A DNA stretch of 64,000 nucleotides from Bacillus sp. M6-12 (GTDB lineage: Bacteria > Bacillota > Bacilli > Bacillales > DSM-1321), in assembly GCF_002860285.1 (NCBI RefSeq), contig NZ_PGVF01000001.1:62001-126000 (forward strand), given 5' to 3'. Position 1 is the first letter of the stretch. Every line of letters begins with the position of its first letter. The notes under the pieces are model-generated. The model was not told the origin of the DNA and did no database searches. It saw only the letters and a list, made by a program, of their open reading frames with translations. This document shows positions 32,218-40,077 of this stretch, piece by piece. The translations under genes and the position numbers were made by a program.

Positions 32218-32742
32218 ATGAATAATGCTAAAGTAGTTTTTGACGGATTCCATAAAATTGTTGAGTTTGAAGCAGATGTAAAAGGAAGAAAAGTAAAGCG
32301 TGAATTACTTGTAGCAAAAAGTGCAGTAGCAGGGATTGTGATTGACGAGAATAACCGTATTGGATTAGTCTCTCAATATCGACCTGTTATCCAACGCCAT
32401 ACAAAAGAGCTTCCAGCAGGAGTATTGGACAAAGAGGGGCTGTCTGCATTGGATACATTGGTAGAGGAACTAATGGAGGAATGTGAAATTCCAAAAGAAG
32501 AAATACTCTCTATCAAAGAAAATCCAATTGAACCATACTTCATGATGGCTGGTAATACAGACGCAATCATTTCTTTTTGTGAAATTCGAGTGAAAGCACA
32601 AGAAAACAAAAAGGTAAACGATGCAGATGTAGACGAAGTGGAATGGGTAACATTAGAGCAAATGAAAGAGTATATTGCGAACGGAACAATTTGTGATAGT
32701 AAAACAAGAATGGTCTATTATTACTTATTGTCTCAAAAATAA
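32218..32742 (+). CDS. Nudix hydrolase, ADP-ribose-pyrophosphatase-like (copy 2)
   Basis: 174 aa, clearly paralogous to 30051-30641 (shared KSAVAGIVIDENNRIGLVSQ-type core, YRPV, E-PAG, and EELMEECEIP). It shares the Arg-to-Glu change in the Nudix helix, so the change predates the duplication. Own promoter region and RBS (AGGGGGAA). The two copies flank the HsdR-N gene. Confidence 0.88.
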   Translation: MNNAKVVFDGFHKIVEFEADVKGRKVKRELLVAKSAVAGIVIDENNRIGLVSQYRPVIQRHTKELPAGVLDKEGLSALDTLVEELMEECEIPKEEILSIKENPIEPYFMMAGNTDAIISFCEIRVKAQENKKVNDADVDEVEWVTLEQMKEYIANGTICDSKTRMVYYYLLSQK

Positions 32743-32756
32743 CAATCCATAAGTAG

Positions 32757-32791
32757 AGAAAGGAAGGGTGTATGCTCTTCCTTTTTTTATA
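32757..32791 (+). terminator. Terminator
   Basis: Stem GGAAGGGTG / TGCTCTTCC with T7. Confidence 0.75.
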
Positions 32792-32846
32792 TACATATCT
32801 CATTGGTTAAAAGAGAGGGGTCAACACGACTAAAACCAGTTTCTTA

Positions 32847-32920
32847 TTGTTTCGCCTCTCGAAATAATGGTATATTCGATATATCGAACGTCTGTTGTGC
32901 GTAAGGCACACAATATCGAA
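32847..32920 (+). promoter_or_regulatory. Promoter with TCGAA palindromes
   Basis: -35 TTGTTT (32847-32852), 18 bases, TATATT (32871-32876). The spacer holds TTTCGCCTCTCGAAA (32850-32864), the start region holds the perfect palindrome TTCGATATATCGAA (32875-32888), and ATATCGAA recurs at 32913-32920. Between them is a TTGTGC / GCACACAA inverted repeat (32895-32913). A distinct operator system for the lipoprotein gene. Confidence 0.65.
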
Positions 32921-32939
32921 AACTATAAAGGAGGCTTGT

Positions 32940-33581
32940 ATGAGTAAACAGGAAAATTTAAAGAAATTGGTTTTATTGTCGGTTTGTTTGTCCTCTGTCG
33001 CAATGGTGACAGCTTGTTCTTCTACTGAAAAAACAGAGAGCAAAACGAATGTGGAAGATAGTTCTCAAAATGAAGAGGTTGAAAGTAGCTCAACGACTAA
33101 AGGAGATACTGCTGGAATTAGACCATCAGAGGAAATCAATACAAATGAGTTGGAAGGTACTGATTTTGTAAAATCGGTGCGTTATGATTCGTTGAATGGA
33201 TATATGGAGTTCTTGGATTCGTATGAAGAATTTCAAACTGCTTATCCAGATGTAAAGCTAACAAAGGAAACGTATGACGCTTATTTTAATGATGAAGTAA
33301 ATGTACAAAAAATGTTGGTACATGAATCGGTTCGGATGCTTCGGAATAATCCTGATACAGAAACACTCTTTGTTACCTTAACAACAAATACTACTGCGTA
33401 CAAAATGGAATTGAAATATGAAGAGCTGACGAAGTTCTTAGGATTTGACGTTAGAACTTTGATTGAAGAGGAAAATCTATCTGAAACAGAAGATGCCTGG
33501 AAGCAACAATTTGTAGAGAAATATGTAAATAATGAAGAAGGAAGAACCAATTTCTTTCAAACTTTTGTGAAAGTAGAATAA
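32940..33581 (+). CDS. Lipoprotein, 213 aa
   Basis: Signal peptide with lipobox VTAC (Cys at residue 26), then an acidic Ser/Thr/Glu-rich linker and a soluble domain (GYMEFLDSYEEFQTAYPDVK). Exported and lipid-anchored on the cell surface. ATG 32940 behind AAAGGAGG. Surface exclusion or a modified substrate-binding role is possible but not shown. Confidence 0.85.
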   Translation: MSKQENLKKLVLLSVCLSSVAMVTACSSTEKTESKTNVEDSSQNEEVESSSTTKGDTAGIRPSEEINTNELEGTDFVKSVRYDSLNGYMEFLDSYEEFQTAYPDVKLTKETYDAYFNDEVNVQKMLVHESVRMLRNNPDTETLFVTLTTNTTAYKMELKYEELTKFLGFDVRTLIEEENLSETEDAWKQQFVEKYVNNEEGRTNFFQTFVKVE

Positions 33582-33589
33582 AAAACGAC

Positions 33590-33618
33590 TTTAGAGAGGC
33601 TGTTGCCTCTCTTTTTTA
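33590..33618 (+). terminator. Terminator
   Basis: Stem AGAGAGGC / GCCTCTCT with T6. Confidence 0.85.
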
Positions 33619-33752
33619 TTTGAATTGAAAATGAACATATAAAAGAGGTTTGTATGAATAAAAAGGATTCGGAATAGGTTGAACCCCTTTTATATAGAAA
33701 AAAAGAGAGGCTTATTTTAAGCTAAAAAAAAGAATGTGAAAGTGGGGAAAAT

Positions 33753-33968
33753 ATGAAAAAAATTGGAGCTATTTTATGGTTATTCATTTCTGTTGTAGGT
33801 ATAATATACAATTATTTTCTTGGTAAAGAAAATCCAAACGATGTTGTTTATGGAGTAACAATGCTTATTTTAATCGCACAAACAGTTGTCATTATCATAT
33901 ACTTACGCATGATATATGTTGCGAACGTAAAGATAAAACGAATAAGAGAGGAGAGAGAAAACAAATGA
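33753..33968 (+). CDS. Two-TM small protein, 71 aa
   Basis: Two hydrophobic helices (IGAILWLFISVVGIIYNYF; VTMLILIAQTVVIIIYL) and a basic tail. Overlaps the next gene by ATGA. Confidence 0.75.
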   Translation: MKKIGAILWLFISVVGIIYNYFLGKENPNDVVYGVTMLILIAQTVVIIIYLRMIYVANVKIKRIREERENK

Positions 33969-34183
33969 TTCCAACAAAAGATTGGTGGGTAAATCTTTCT
34001 ATCATTCCTCTTGTATTTTTGATTCCTGACTTGATTGTTCAGGGTTTTTCAATTGGAAAGTTTGTACTGACAATTATTGTTTTACTAAACATTGTAGTTG
34101 GCTTTTTGTTAAGAGATAAGAATAAAACATTGCAAGAAAAATTGTTAGAAGAAGAATATAAACGTAAGAATGATTCGATTTAG
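33965..34183 (+). CDS. Two-TM small protein, 72 aa
   Basis: Two hydrophobic helices and a charged C-terminus (RDKNKTLQEKLLEEEYKRKN). Coupled to the preceding gene; together they may form a small membrane complex. Function unknown. Confidence 0.75.
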   Translation: MIPTKDWWVNLSIIPLVFLIPDLIVQGFSIGKFVLTIIVLLNIVVGFLLRDKNKTLQEKLLEEEYKRKNDSI

Positions 34184-34209
34184 GGAGGCATCAGCCTCTC
34201 TTTTTTTAT
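34180..34209 (+). terminator. Terminator
   Basis: Stem GGGAGGC / GCCTCTC with T7, overlapping the stop codon. Confidence 0.85.
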
Positions 34210-34283
34210 TTATTTGTGTTCTAAACGAATAACATATAAAACATTATCCAAAATCAAGAAAAAAGGAAAAGGAGGAATGAATT

Positions 34284-35768
34284 GTGATAATCGCATTAGA
34301 TGGATTTAAGAAAAAAGAAGTACGTCTTTGTAATGATAGCAGATATTTAAATACCTTAGTTTTAGGTCAAAAAGGGACAGGCAAATCAGACCATGTGCTG
34401 TTAAATATGTACTATCAGGATTTGAAAGACAAAGACCATAGTATTTTTGTATTTACCTCAAAAGGAGATACATCTTATAAACTTTACACATTAGCAAAAC
34501 ATATGGGGAGAAAAGTTCATTTGATTAAACCTGAAACCAATAGCTTTAATATTAATCTATTAAAAGGGGAAGAACAAGAAGTCACAGAATATATGACAGA
34601 ATTGTTTAGTCATGTATTTAAAGGAATGGATATGTTCTTCCAAGAAATGAATAAAACGCTACTTGTTTATGGAATTAAAGTAGTGAAACGTACACTTGGA
34701 GAACACGCAACCATTGAAGACCTATGGGATGTCATGGAAAACATCAATGGATTAGGAAGAAAGCGTGTATTAGAGTTTTCACGTTTGAAACCTGAAGACG
34801 TTTGTATGGCAAAAGAAAATGGAAATATTGCCTCCTGGTTCTTGAATGAGTATTTTGTTGAGAAAAAAGAGTATAGAGTATATGAATATTGTTCTGCTAT
34901 CCGAATGAAAATAAGGGAATTGGTTGATTTTCAAAATAACTATAACTTCTCACCAGAAGAGGAGGACTTACCTGATTTCAAGAAAGTTCTAAAGAATCAT
35001 GAAGTGGTGATTGTGGACACTGAATTTTTGACGTATAAAGACTATGCTTCCTTAATGGGTAGTTATCTATTAATGAAGATTCAACAAGAATTGCTTCAAG
35101 CGGATTCTGCAGATAGCTTTATGTATCTGGATGATTTTCAGAAGTATTACCCTGTTCTGACAGAATTGTTAGAAGGAAGCCATATTAAGAATGTAGGGAT
35201 TATGTTATTCCTTCAAGAAATGAGTCAATTAAATATCTATCCTGAATACAAACATGTGATTCAAAATAGCGTTTCAAACCTAATTCTATTAGAGAGAATT
35301 TCTTATGAAGACTACTTGTTTTACAAGACCTATATGAACGCTGAACTTCTGAACCGTAAGAGAGGGGAAATCGTCTATAAACTTATCAATCGTGAAGGAA
35401 CGTCTGAAAGTACGAATGGTACGCTTTATGCGAATGAAAAATTACTCCTTCAATATGAGAAATTCTTGGATTACAAAAAGAACTTAACCAAGAAAAAGAA
35501 AAAAAGAACCAGCACAAAGAAAGTGGAAGAAGTGGTAGAGGAAAAGCAAGTAGAAGCACCTATTGAACTTGAAAAAGAGGTAGAACAAGAAGTAGGGGAA
35601 AAGATAGAGGAGAAAGCAGAAATGTTTGAAATCAATCTTCCTGAATCTTTACTAAAAGTAGAGCCATCATCACCAAAGAGAACCTTTTCTCAAATTAAAA
35701 GAGAAGGAGACGGAAAAGAATATTTATCTCCTACTGAACTCTTCAATGAAGATGAAGAAAACGAATAA
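34284..35768 (+). CDS. TraG/VirD4-like DNA-transport ATPase
   Basis: 494 aa. Walker A GQKGTGKSD (28-36) in the context TLVLGQKGTGKS typical of type IV coupling proteins; GRKVHLIKPETNSFNINLLK follows the VirD4/TraG order. VVIVDTEFL and MYLDDFQKYYP supply the Walker B-like acidic residues. The C-terminal 100 residues are a charged low-complexity tail (EE/VE-rich). No N-terminal membrane helices, and no other conjugation genes beside it. It could couple to a transfer system outside the window or work as a soluble DNA translocase. GTG start with AAAGGAGG. Confidence 0.82.
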   Translation: MIIALDGFKKKEVRLCNDSRYLNTLVLGQKGTGKSDHVLLNMYYQDLKDKDHSIFVFTSKGDTSYKLYTLAKHMGRKVHLIKPETNSFNINLLKGEEQEVTEYMTELFSHVFKGMDMFFQEMNKTLLVYGIKVVKRTLGEHATIEDLWDVMENINGLGRKRVLEFSRLKPEDVCMAKENGNIASWFLNEYFVEKKEYRVYEYCSAIRMKIRELVDFQNNYNFSPEEEDLPDFKKVLKNHEVVIVDTEFLTYKDYASLMGSYLLMKIQQELLQADSADSFMYLDDFQKYYPVLTELLEGSHIKNVGIMLFLQEMSQLNIYPEYKHVIQNSVSNLILLERISYEDYLFYKTYMNAELLNRKRGEIVYKLINREGTSESTNGTLYANEKLLLQYEKFLDYKKNLTKKKKKRTSTKKVEEVVEEKQVEAPIELEKEVEQEVGEKIEEKAEMFEINLPESLLKVEPSSPKRTFSQIKREGDGKEYLSPTELFNEDEENE

Positions 35769-35771
35769 AGA

Positions 35772-35806
35772 AGAGAGGCTTATCCTTAGAGGATAGGTCT
35801 TTTTCT
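35772..35806 (+). terminator. Terminator
   Basis: Stem AGGCTTATCC / GGATAGGTCT with T5. Confidence 0.8.
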
Positions 35807-35892
35807 TGTAGAACCGTTCTATATCGCATAAAAGATAAGAGGAACAACAAAATAGGCATAACAATTTATATATGAAGATGGAGGAGTTCAAA

Positions 35893-36228
35893 ATGAACCA
35901 AATGACAATGACTGAATTTAAGAAAGAGATTATGAAGAAAGGAAAATGTGAAGAATATCAACTTGCACCGTATTTTACGTTAGAAAGCTGGTCAGCAAAA
36001 ATGATTATCTTATCTAATAAAGTAACAGAGCCAACAGAAGTAACCTATCGCAAGAAAGTAATGGCGGTAGTATTCCCAATGCAGAAGACAGTAAAGGCAT
36101 CCCTTACTCCTTATTTTGAGACGTTGCAACAGCATATACGTGTTATGTGTCCTGTTATGACCGTTTTTGATTTAAAAGGAAATCAAGTTGTTCAATTACA
36201 TGAAGAAGAGAAAGAGAATATCGCATAA
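35893..36228 (+). CDS. Hypothetical protein, 111 aa
   Basis: ATG 35893 has GGAGGAG upstream; a longer frame from 35872 would contain that site. Soluble, mixed fold, acidic end (EEEKEN). Not recognised. Confidence 0.65.
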   Translation: MNQMTMTEFKKEIMKKGKCEEYQLAPYFTLESWSAKMIILSNKVTEPTEVTYRKKVMAVVFPMQKTVKASLTPYFETLQQHIRVMCPVMTVFDLKGNQVVQLHEEEKENIA

Positions 36229-36254
36229 GAGGGGTAAAACCTCTCTTTTTTTAT
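36227..36254 (+). terminator. Terminator
   Basis: Stem AAGAGGGG / CCTCTCTT with T6. Confidence 0.75.
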
Positions 36255-36342
36255 TGTCTTACATATAAAGCTAAAACGTCATTAAGCTCATAAGCCATTG
36301 GAGGTAAATCTTTCATCTGTTACCATTAAAGTAATTCGTCTA

Positions 36343-36356
36343 TTGACAATAGTCAA
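36343..36356 (+). promoter_or_regulatory. Operator 2 upstream of hsdM
   Basis: TTGACAATAGTCAA; contains a consensus -35 TTGACA (36343-36348). Seventeen bases on is ACTTAA, a poor -10. The exact reverse complement occurs at 39323-39336, just past hsdS. Confidence 0.75.
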
Positions 36357-36391
36357 TGATAAAAGACTTAAATGGGAGGCGTAGAGAGAGA

Positions 36392-38047
36392 ATGACAATT
36401 AACTTTAATGATAAAATCAACTTGATTATGAATATAGCAGACTTACTTAGAGGGGTTTACAACCCTGAACAATACAAAGAGGTAATCCTACCTTTAGTGA
36501 TTTTAAAGCGTTTTGATAGCGTATTAGAAGAATATAAGGAAGCCATGCTTGAAGAATATGAGGATATGAAGGATATTCCTGATGTAAAGGAACAATTAGC
36601 AGAAGTGTTCCAATTAAAATTTTCTAATGTGAGTAAATATGACTTCAATCGTTTAGAGCAAGAGCCTGAACATATCGATGCAAACCTATTGAATTACATT
36701 CAAGGGTATTCAGATAATGTACGTGACATTATTAAGTCTTTTGAATTTGAAAAAGCCATTGCAAAATTACACAAAAATAACCTTTTGTATGAATTAATTA
36801 AAGAAATGAATAAGATTGACTTCCACCCTAATATAGTTAGCAATCGTGAAATGGGATACATTTTTGAAGAATTAATTCGTAAATTCTTAGAAAATGCACT
36901 GGCTGGAGACCACTACACACCAAGGGACATCGTAAGACTGATGACTGATTTAGTGTTACTTGGTGACGAAGAAAAATTAAAAGAACCAGGTAGATTAATC
37001 AGTGTTTATGACCCGACTTGTGGAACAAATGGGATTAACTCTGTGGTTGAAGAACGGATTCGTGAAGTGAATCCAGTTGCAAACGTAACCCCATTTGGAC
37101 AAGAAATCAATGAGCAGTCTTATGCAATCGGAAAAGCAGACCTTTTAATTAAAGGTGGGGAAGCGGAAAATATCAAGTTAGGAAACACACTAACAGAAGA
37201 TAGATTCCCTGATAAGAAATTCAGCTATATTATGGCGAATCCACCATACGGTATCTCTTGGAAGAAGGAACAAAAAACAGTTGAAGACGAGCATAAAACA
37301 AAAGGTGATAAAGGTCGATTTGGTGCAGGAACACCAAGAGTAAGTGATGGTTCATTACTATTTGTTCAACACATGATTTCAAAAATGGAGAAAGAAGAAG
37401 GAAGTAAAGTAGCGGTTGTTTTAAACGGTTCACCGTTATTCTCTGGTGATGCTGGTTCAGGGGAAAGCAATATCCGTAAATGGATTATCGAGAATGATTT
37501 ATTAGAATCTATCGTAGCACTTCCAGATTCCACTTTCTTTAATACCTCTATCAGTACGTATATTTGGATATTAAACAACAAGAAAGAGGAAAAAAGAAAA
37601 GGGAAAGTTCAACTCATTAATGCTGTGGATGTATATGAGAAACTTCCAAAGTCTTTAGGACAAAAGCGTAAAGAGATTACAGAAGCTCAAATCAAACAAC
37701 TAACTAAAATTTATCAAGCCTTTGAAGAAAGCGATATTTGTAAAATCTTTAATAATGAAGATTTCTTATTTAAAAAATTAGAGGTGAGAAGAAAATCCGA
37801 TAAAAAATGGAAGGATACAGAGCAAATTCAATACAAAGAAGACATTCAAGCCTATATGGAACGTGAAGTATTACCTCATATTGAAGATGCCTATGTAGTA
37901 GAAGACAAAATAGTAGTTGGTGCAGAAATTAACTTCACACGTTATTTCTATCAATATACTCCTTTACGACCTTCTGATGTGATTAAGGAAGAAATTTTGG
38001 AAATTGAAAAAGAAGTTCAACAAATATTAAAAGACTTATTGTACTAA
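36392..38047 (+). CDS. hsdM: Type I restriction-modification DNA methyltransferase subunit
   Basis: 551 aa. N6-adenine methyltransferase of a type I system. Motif I appears as DPTCGTNG (207-214; the usual last residues are GSGG/GTGG, so N213 is unusual), catalytic motif IV as NPPYG (283-287), and the HYTPR lead-in at 174-178. The N-terminal helical domain LRGVYNPEQYKEVILPLVIL is typical. ATG 36392 follows GGGAGG; the longer frame from 36356 overlaps the operator and lacks an RBS. Operon with hsdS. Confidence 0.95.
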   Translation: MTINFNDKINLIMNIADLLRGVYNPEQYKEVILPLVILKRFDSVLEEYKEAMLEEYEDMKDIPDVKEQLAEVFQLKFSNVSKYDFNRLEQEPEHIDANLLNYIQGYSDNVRDIIKSFEFEKAIAKLHKNNLLYELIKEMNKIDFHPNIVSNREMGYIFEELIRKFLENALAGDHYTPRDIVRLMTDLVLLGDEEKLKEPGRLISVYDPTCGTNGINSVVEERIREVNPVANVTPFGQEINEQSYAIGKADLLIKGGEAENIKLGNTLTEDRFPDKKFSYIMANPPYGISWKKEQKTVEDEHKTKGDKGRFGAGTPRVSDGSLLFVQHMISKMEKEEGSKVAVVLNGSPLFSGDAGSGESNIRKWIIENDLLESIVALPDSTFFNTSISTYIWILNNKKEEKRKGKVQLINAVDVYEKLPKSLGQKRKEITEAQIKQLTKIYQAFEESDICKIFNNEDFLFKKLEVRRKSDKKWKDTEQIQYKEDIQAYMEREVLPHIEDAYVVEDKIVVGAEINFTRYFYQYTPLRPSDVIKEEILEIEKEVQQILKDLLY

Positions 38048-38062
38048 AGGAGGGACAAATAA

Positions 38063-39277
38063 TTGAAAAAAACAAATGTAGAGTGGATTGGGGATATACC
38101 TGAATCATGGAATTTGGTTTCTTACAAATATATTGCTCAATTAATAAATGGTTATGCTTTTAATAGTGATGATTATGCTGAAGAAGGTATCCCTATTATA
38201 AGAATAAGCGATGTAAGAGAGAATATTGATTGGTCTCAAGTTAAAAAAATCCCTAATGATAAAGTAGAGGGAATGGATTCTTTTTTTATTAACAACGGAG
38301 ACATTTTAATTGCTTTAACAGGTGGTACAATTGGAAAAACTTCAATTTTTAATGGTCATAGTAAAGCTCTATTAAATCAAAGAGTTGGATTGCTTAAACC
38401 ATTAAAAACAACAAGTGAGTTTCTTAAATATATTGCCGATTCAACTTTGTTTAAAGAACCTATTAAATTATATTCAATAGGTGGAGCACAACCCAATATA
38501 GGAAAACAAGAAATTGATAATCTTAAAATTCCATTTCCAACTGTTAATGAACAGCAACAAATCGCTAACTTCCTTGATGAAAAAACATTCAAATTGGATT
38601 CAGTCATTGCTTCCAAACAAAAACAAATCAACCTCTTAAAAGAACAGAAACAGGCATTGATTAGTGAAGTTGTGACAAAAGGATTGAATTCACATGTGAA
38701 TAATAGTTCACATGCTAAATTGAGATATTTTATTGAATTAGATAAAGGCAAAAAACCAGATAATCTAAATACAGATAAAATTGGAAGACCATATATTTCA
38801 GCATCTTCATTCGACTTTGGAATTTACAAAGAATATACTATTGATGAAAAAATATTGGAATGTAATGAAAATGATTCTATTGTTCTATGGGATGGAGCAA
38901 GAGCAGGATTAATAACAACTAATCATAGTGGGGCTGTATCATCGACAGCAGTTAGGATTAGAGCCAATAATAAAATTCATCCTGGGTATTTATTTTATAT
39001 TTTAAAATCAAATGAAAGTATATTTAGGTCAAAGGTTAATGGGACTACTATTCCTCATATGTCAAAATCATATATTGATGAAATAGTATTTAAAGTTTTT
39101 CCAATGAATGAACAAGAGGAAATTGTTGAGTACCTTAACAAAAGAACAATAAAAATCGGATGGCTTATTTCAAAAATCGAAACAGAAATCGAAAAATTAA
39201 AAGAATACAAGCAAAGTCTTATCTTTGAAGCAGTCACAGGAAAAATTGATGTAACTCATGAAGATACAGTCGCTTAA
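38063..39277 (+). CDS. hsdS: Type I restriction-modification specificity subunit
   Basis: 404 aa. Two target-recognition half-repeats each end in the conserved helical region: NEQQQIANFLDEKTFKLDSV (about 168-187), with following QKQINLLKEQKQALISEVVT, and NEQEEIVEYLNKRTIKIGWL, with ETEIEKLKEYKQSLIFEAVT. The start TTG 38063 follows AAAGGAGGG, 15 bases after hsdM. Reads a bipartite DNA target for HsdM and HsdR; the target cannot be deduced from sequence. Confidence 0.95.
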   Translation: MKKTNVEWIGDIPESWNLVSYKYIAQLINGYAFNSDDYAEEGIPIIRISDVRENIDWSQVKKIPNDKVEGMDSFFINNGDILIALTGGTIGKTSIFNGHSKALLNQRVGLLKPLKTTSEFLKYIADSTLFKEPIKLYSIGGAQPNIGKQEIDNLKIPFPTVNEQQQIANFLDEKTFKLDSVIASKQKQINLLKEQKQALISEVVTKGLNSHVNNSSHAKLRYFIELDKGKKPDNLNTDKIGRPYISASSFDFGIYKEYTIDEKILECNENDSIVLWDGARAGLITTNHSGAVSSTAVRIRANNKIHPGYLFYILKSNESIFRSKVNGTTIPHMSKSYIDEIVFKVFPMNEQEEIVEYLNKRTIKIGWLISKIETEIEKLKEYKQSLIFEAVTGKIDVTHEDTVA

Positions 39278-39282
39278 CCACA

Positions 39283-39320
39283 CAAAAAAGACCTACTCAA
39301 TTAAGAGATAGGTCTTTTTG
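39283..39320. terminator. Bidirectional terminator between hsdS and ssb
   Basis: Stem AAAAAGACCTA / TAGGTCTTTTT between convergent genes. Confidence 0.85.
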
Positions 39321-39322
39321 TA

Positions 39323-39336
39323 TTGACTATTGTCAA
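39323..39336 (-). promoter_or_regulatory. Operator 2 copy between hsdS and ssb ends
   Basis: TTGACTATTGTCAA, the exact reverse complement of the hsdM copy, abutting the ssb stop codon. No promoter elements around it. Confidence 0.6.
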
Positions 39337-39816
39337 TTAAAATGGAAGGTCGTCATCAGAAATGTCGATTGGCTTACCATTATTAGCAAATGGGTCTTCA
39401 TCTACCTTTGTATATTCAGGTTTTGAAGAAGAATCACCACTGCCAGTTCCAGTGTTTCCACCAGTTTGTCCACCAGTTTGTCCACCTTGTCCAGTTCCTT
39501 TAGATTCAAGGAATTGAACACGTTCAGCCAACACTTCTGTTACATATTGACGTTTGCCTTCTTGATTGTCAAAATTGCGTGTTTGGATACTACCAGTTAC
39601 ACCAGCAAGGCTTCCTTTTTTCAAGAAATTTGCTACGTTTTCTGCTGGTTTTCTCCACACGACACAGTTGATGAAATCAGCTTCATAATTTCCTTCACTG
39701 TTTTTGTATGAACGATTGACAGCAAGAGTGAAAGTCGCAACAGCTACACCGTTTGGAGTGTATTTCAATTCAGGGTCTTTCGTCAGTCTACCTACTAAAG
39801 TTACGTTGTTAATCAT
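39337..39816 (-). CDS. ssb: Single-stranded DNA-binding protein
   Basis: 159 aa. OB fold from [20 protein letters not shown] through [20 protein letters not shown] to [21 protein letters not shown] Gly/Gln-rich linker (with repeated GGQTGG) precedes the acidic tip DISDDDLPF that recruits partner proteins. Protects single-stranded DNA in replication or repair. Lies between hsdS and hsdR on the opposite strand, with its own operator 2 promoter. Confidence 0.96.
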   Translation of the reverse strand: MINNVTLVGRLTKDPELKYTPNGVAVATFTLAVNRSYKNSEGNYEADFINCVVWRKPAENVANFLKKGSLAGVTGSIQTRNFDNQEGKRQYVTEVLAERVQFLESKGTGQGGQTGGQTGGNTGTGSGDSSSKPEYTKVDEDPFANNGKPIDISDDDLPF

Positions 39817-39942
39817 TTTACATCCATCCTTTTTAAAAGTTTAATATTTAAATAAATATCGCCTTACTTATTGTTCCTATTAACAATTATAGACAGAGAT
39901 TTATCTTTTATTCTTCTTTATTGAAGTTGTTATCCAAAGTCT

Positions 39943-39971
39943 ATTATATTTATATTTTTGTCTAAAGTCAA
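39943..39971 (-). promoter_or_regulatory. ssb promoter with operator 2
   Basis: On the minus strand: TTGACT (-35, 39971-39966), 17 bases, TATAAT (-10, 39948-39943). The operator TTGTCTAAAGTCAA (39958-39971, two mismatches to the perfect palindrome) overlaps the -35. Its distance to the hsdR start is about 110 bases. Confidence 0.75.
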
Positions 39972-40077
39972 TGATTATTTACATGTTATTATGCCACTTC
40001 ATTCATTAATTCCCTTATAATAACCACTTTTAAATCTATAATATTAGAAAAATCAACCAATTAAGGGAGGGGTATGA

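Noticed and set aside
36356..36391. ATG at 36356 as the hsdM start
   Set aside because: It overlaps the operator 2 palindrome and has no RBS; ATG 36392 follows GGGAGG and matches usual HsdM N-termini.
39943..39971. Operator 2 near ssb as the hsdR operator
   Set aside because: The promoter elements around it face ssb; the hsdR -10 is about 70 bases away, so any effect on hsdR would be indirect.
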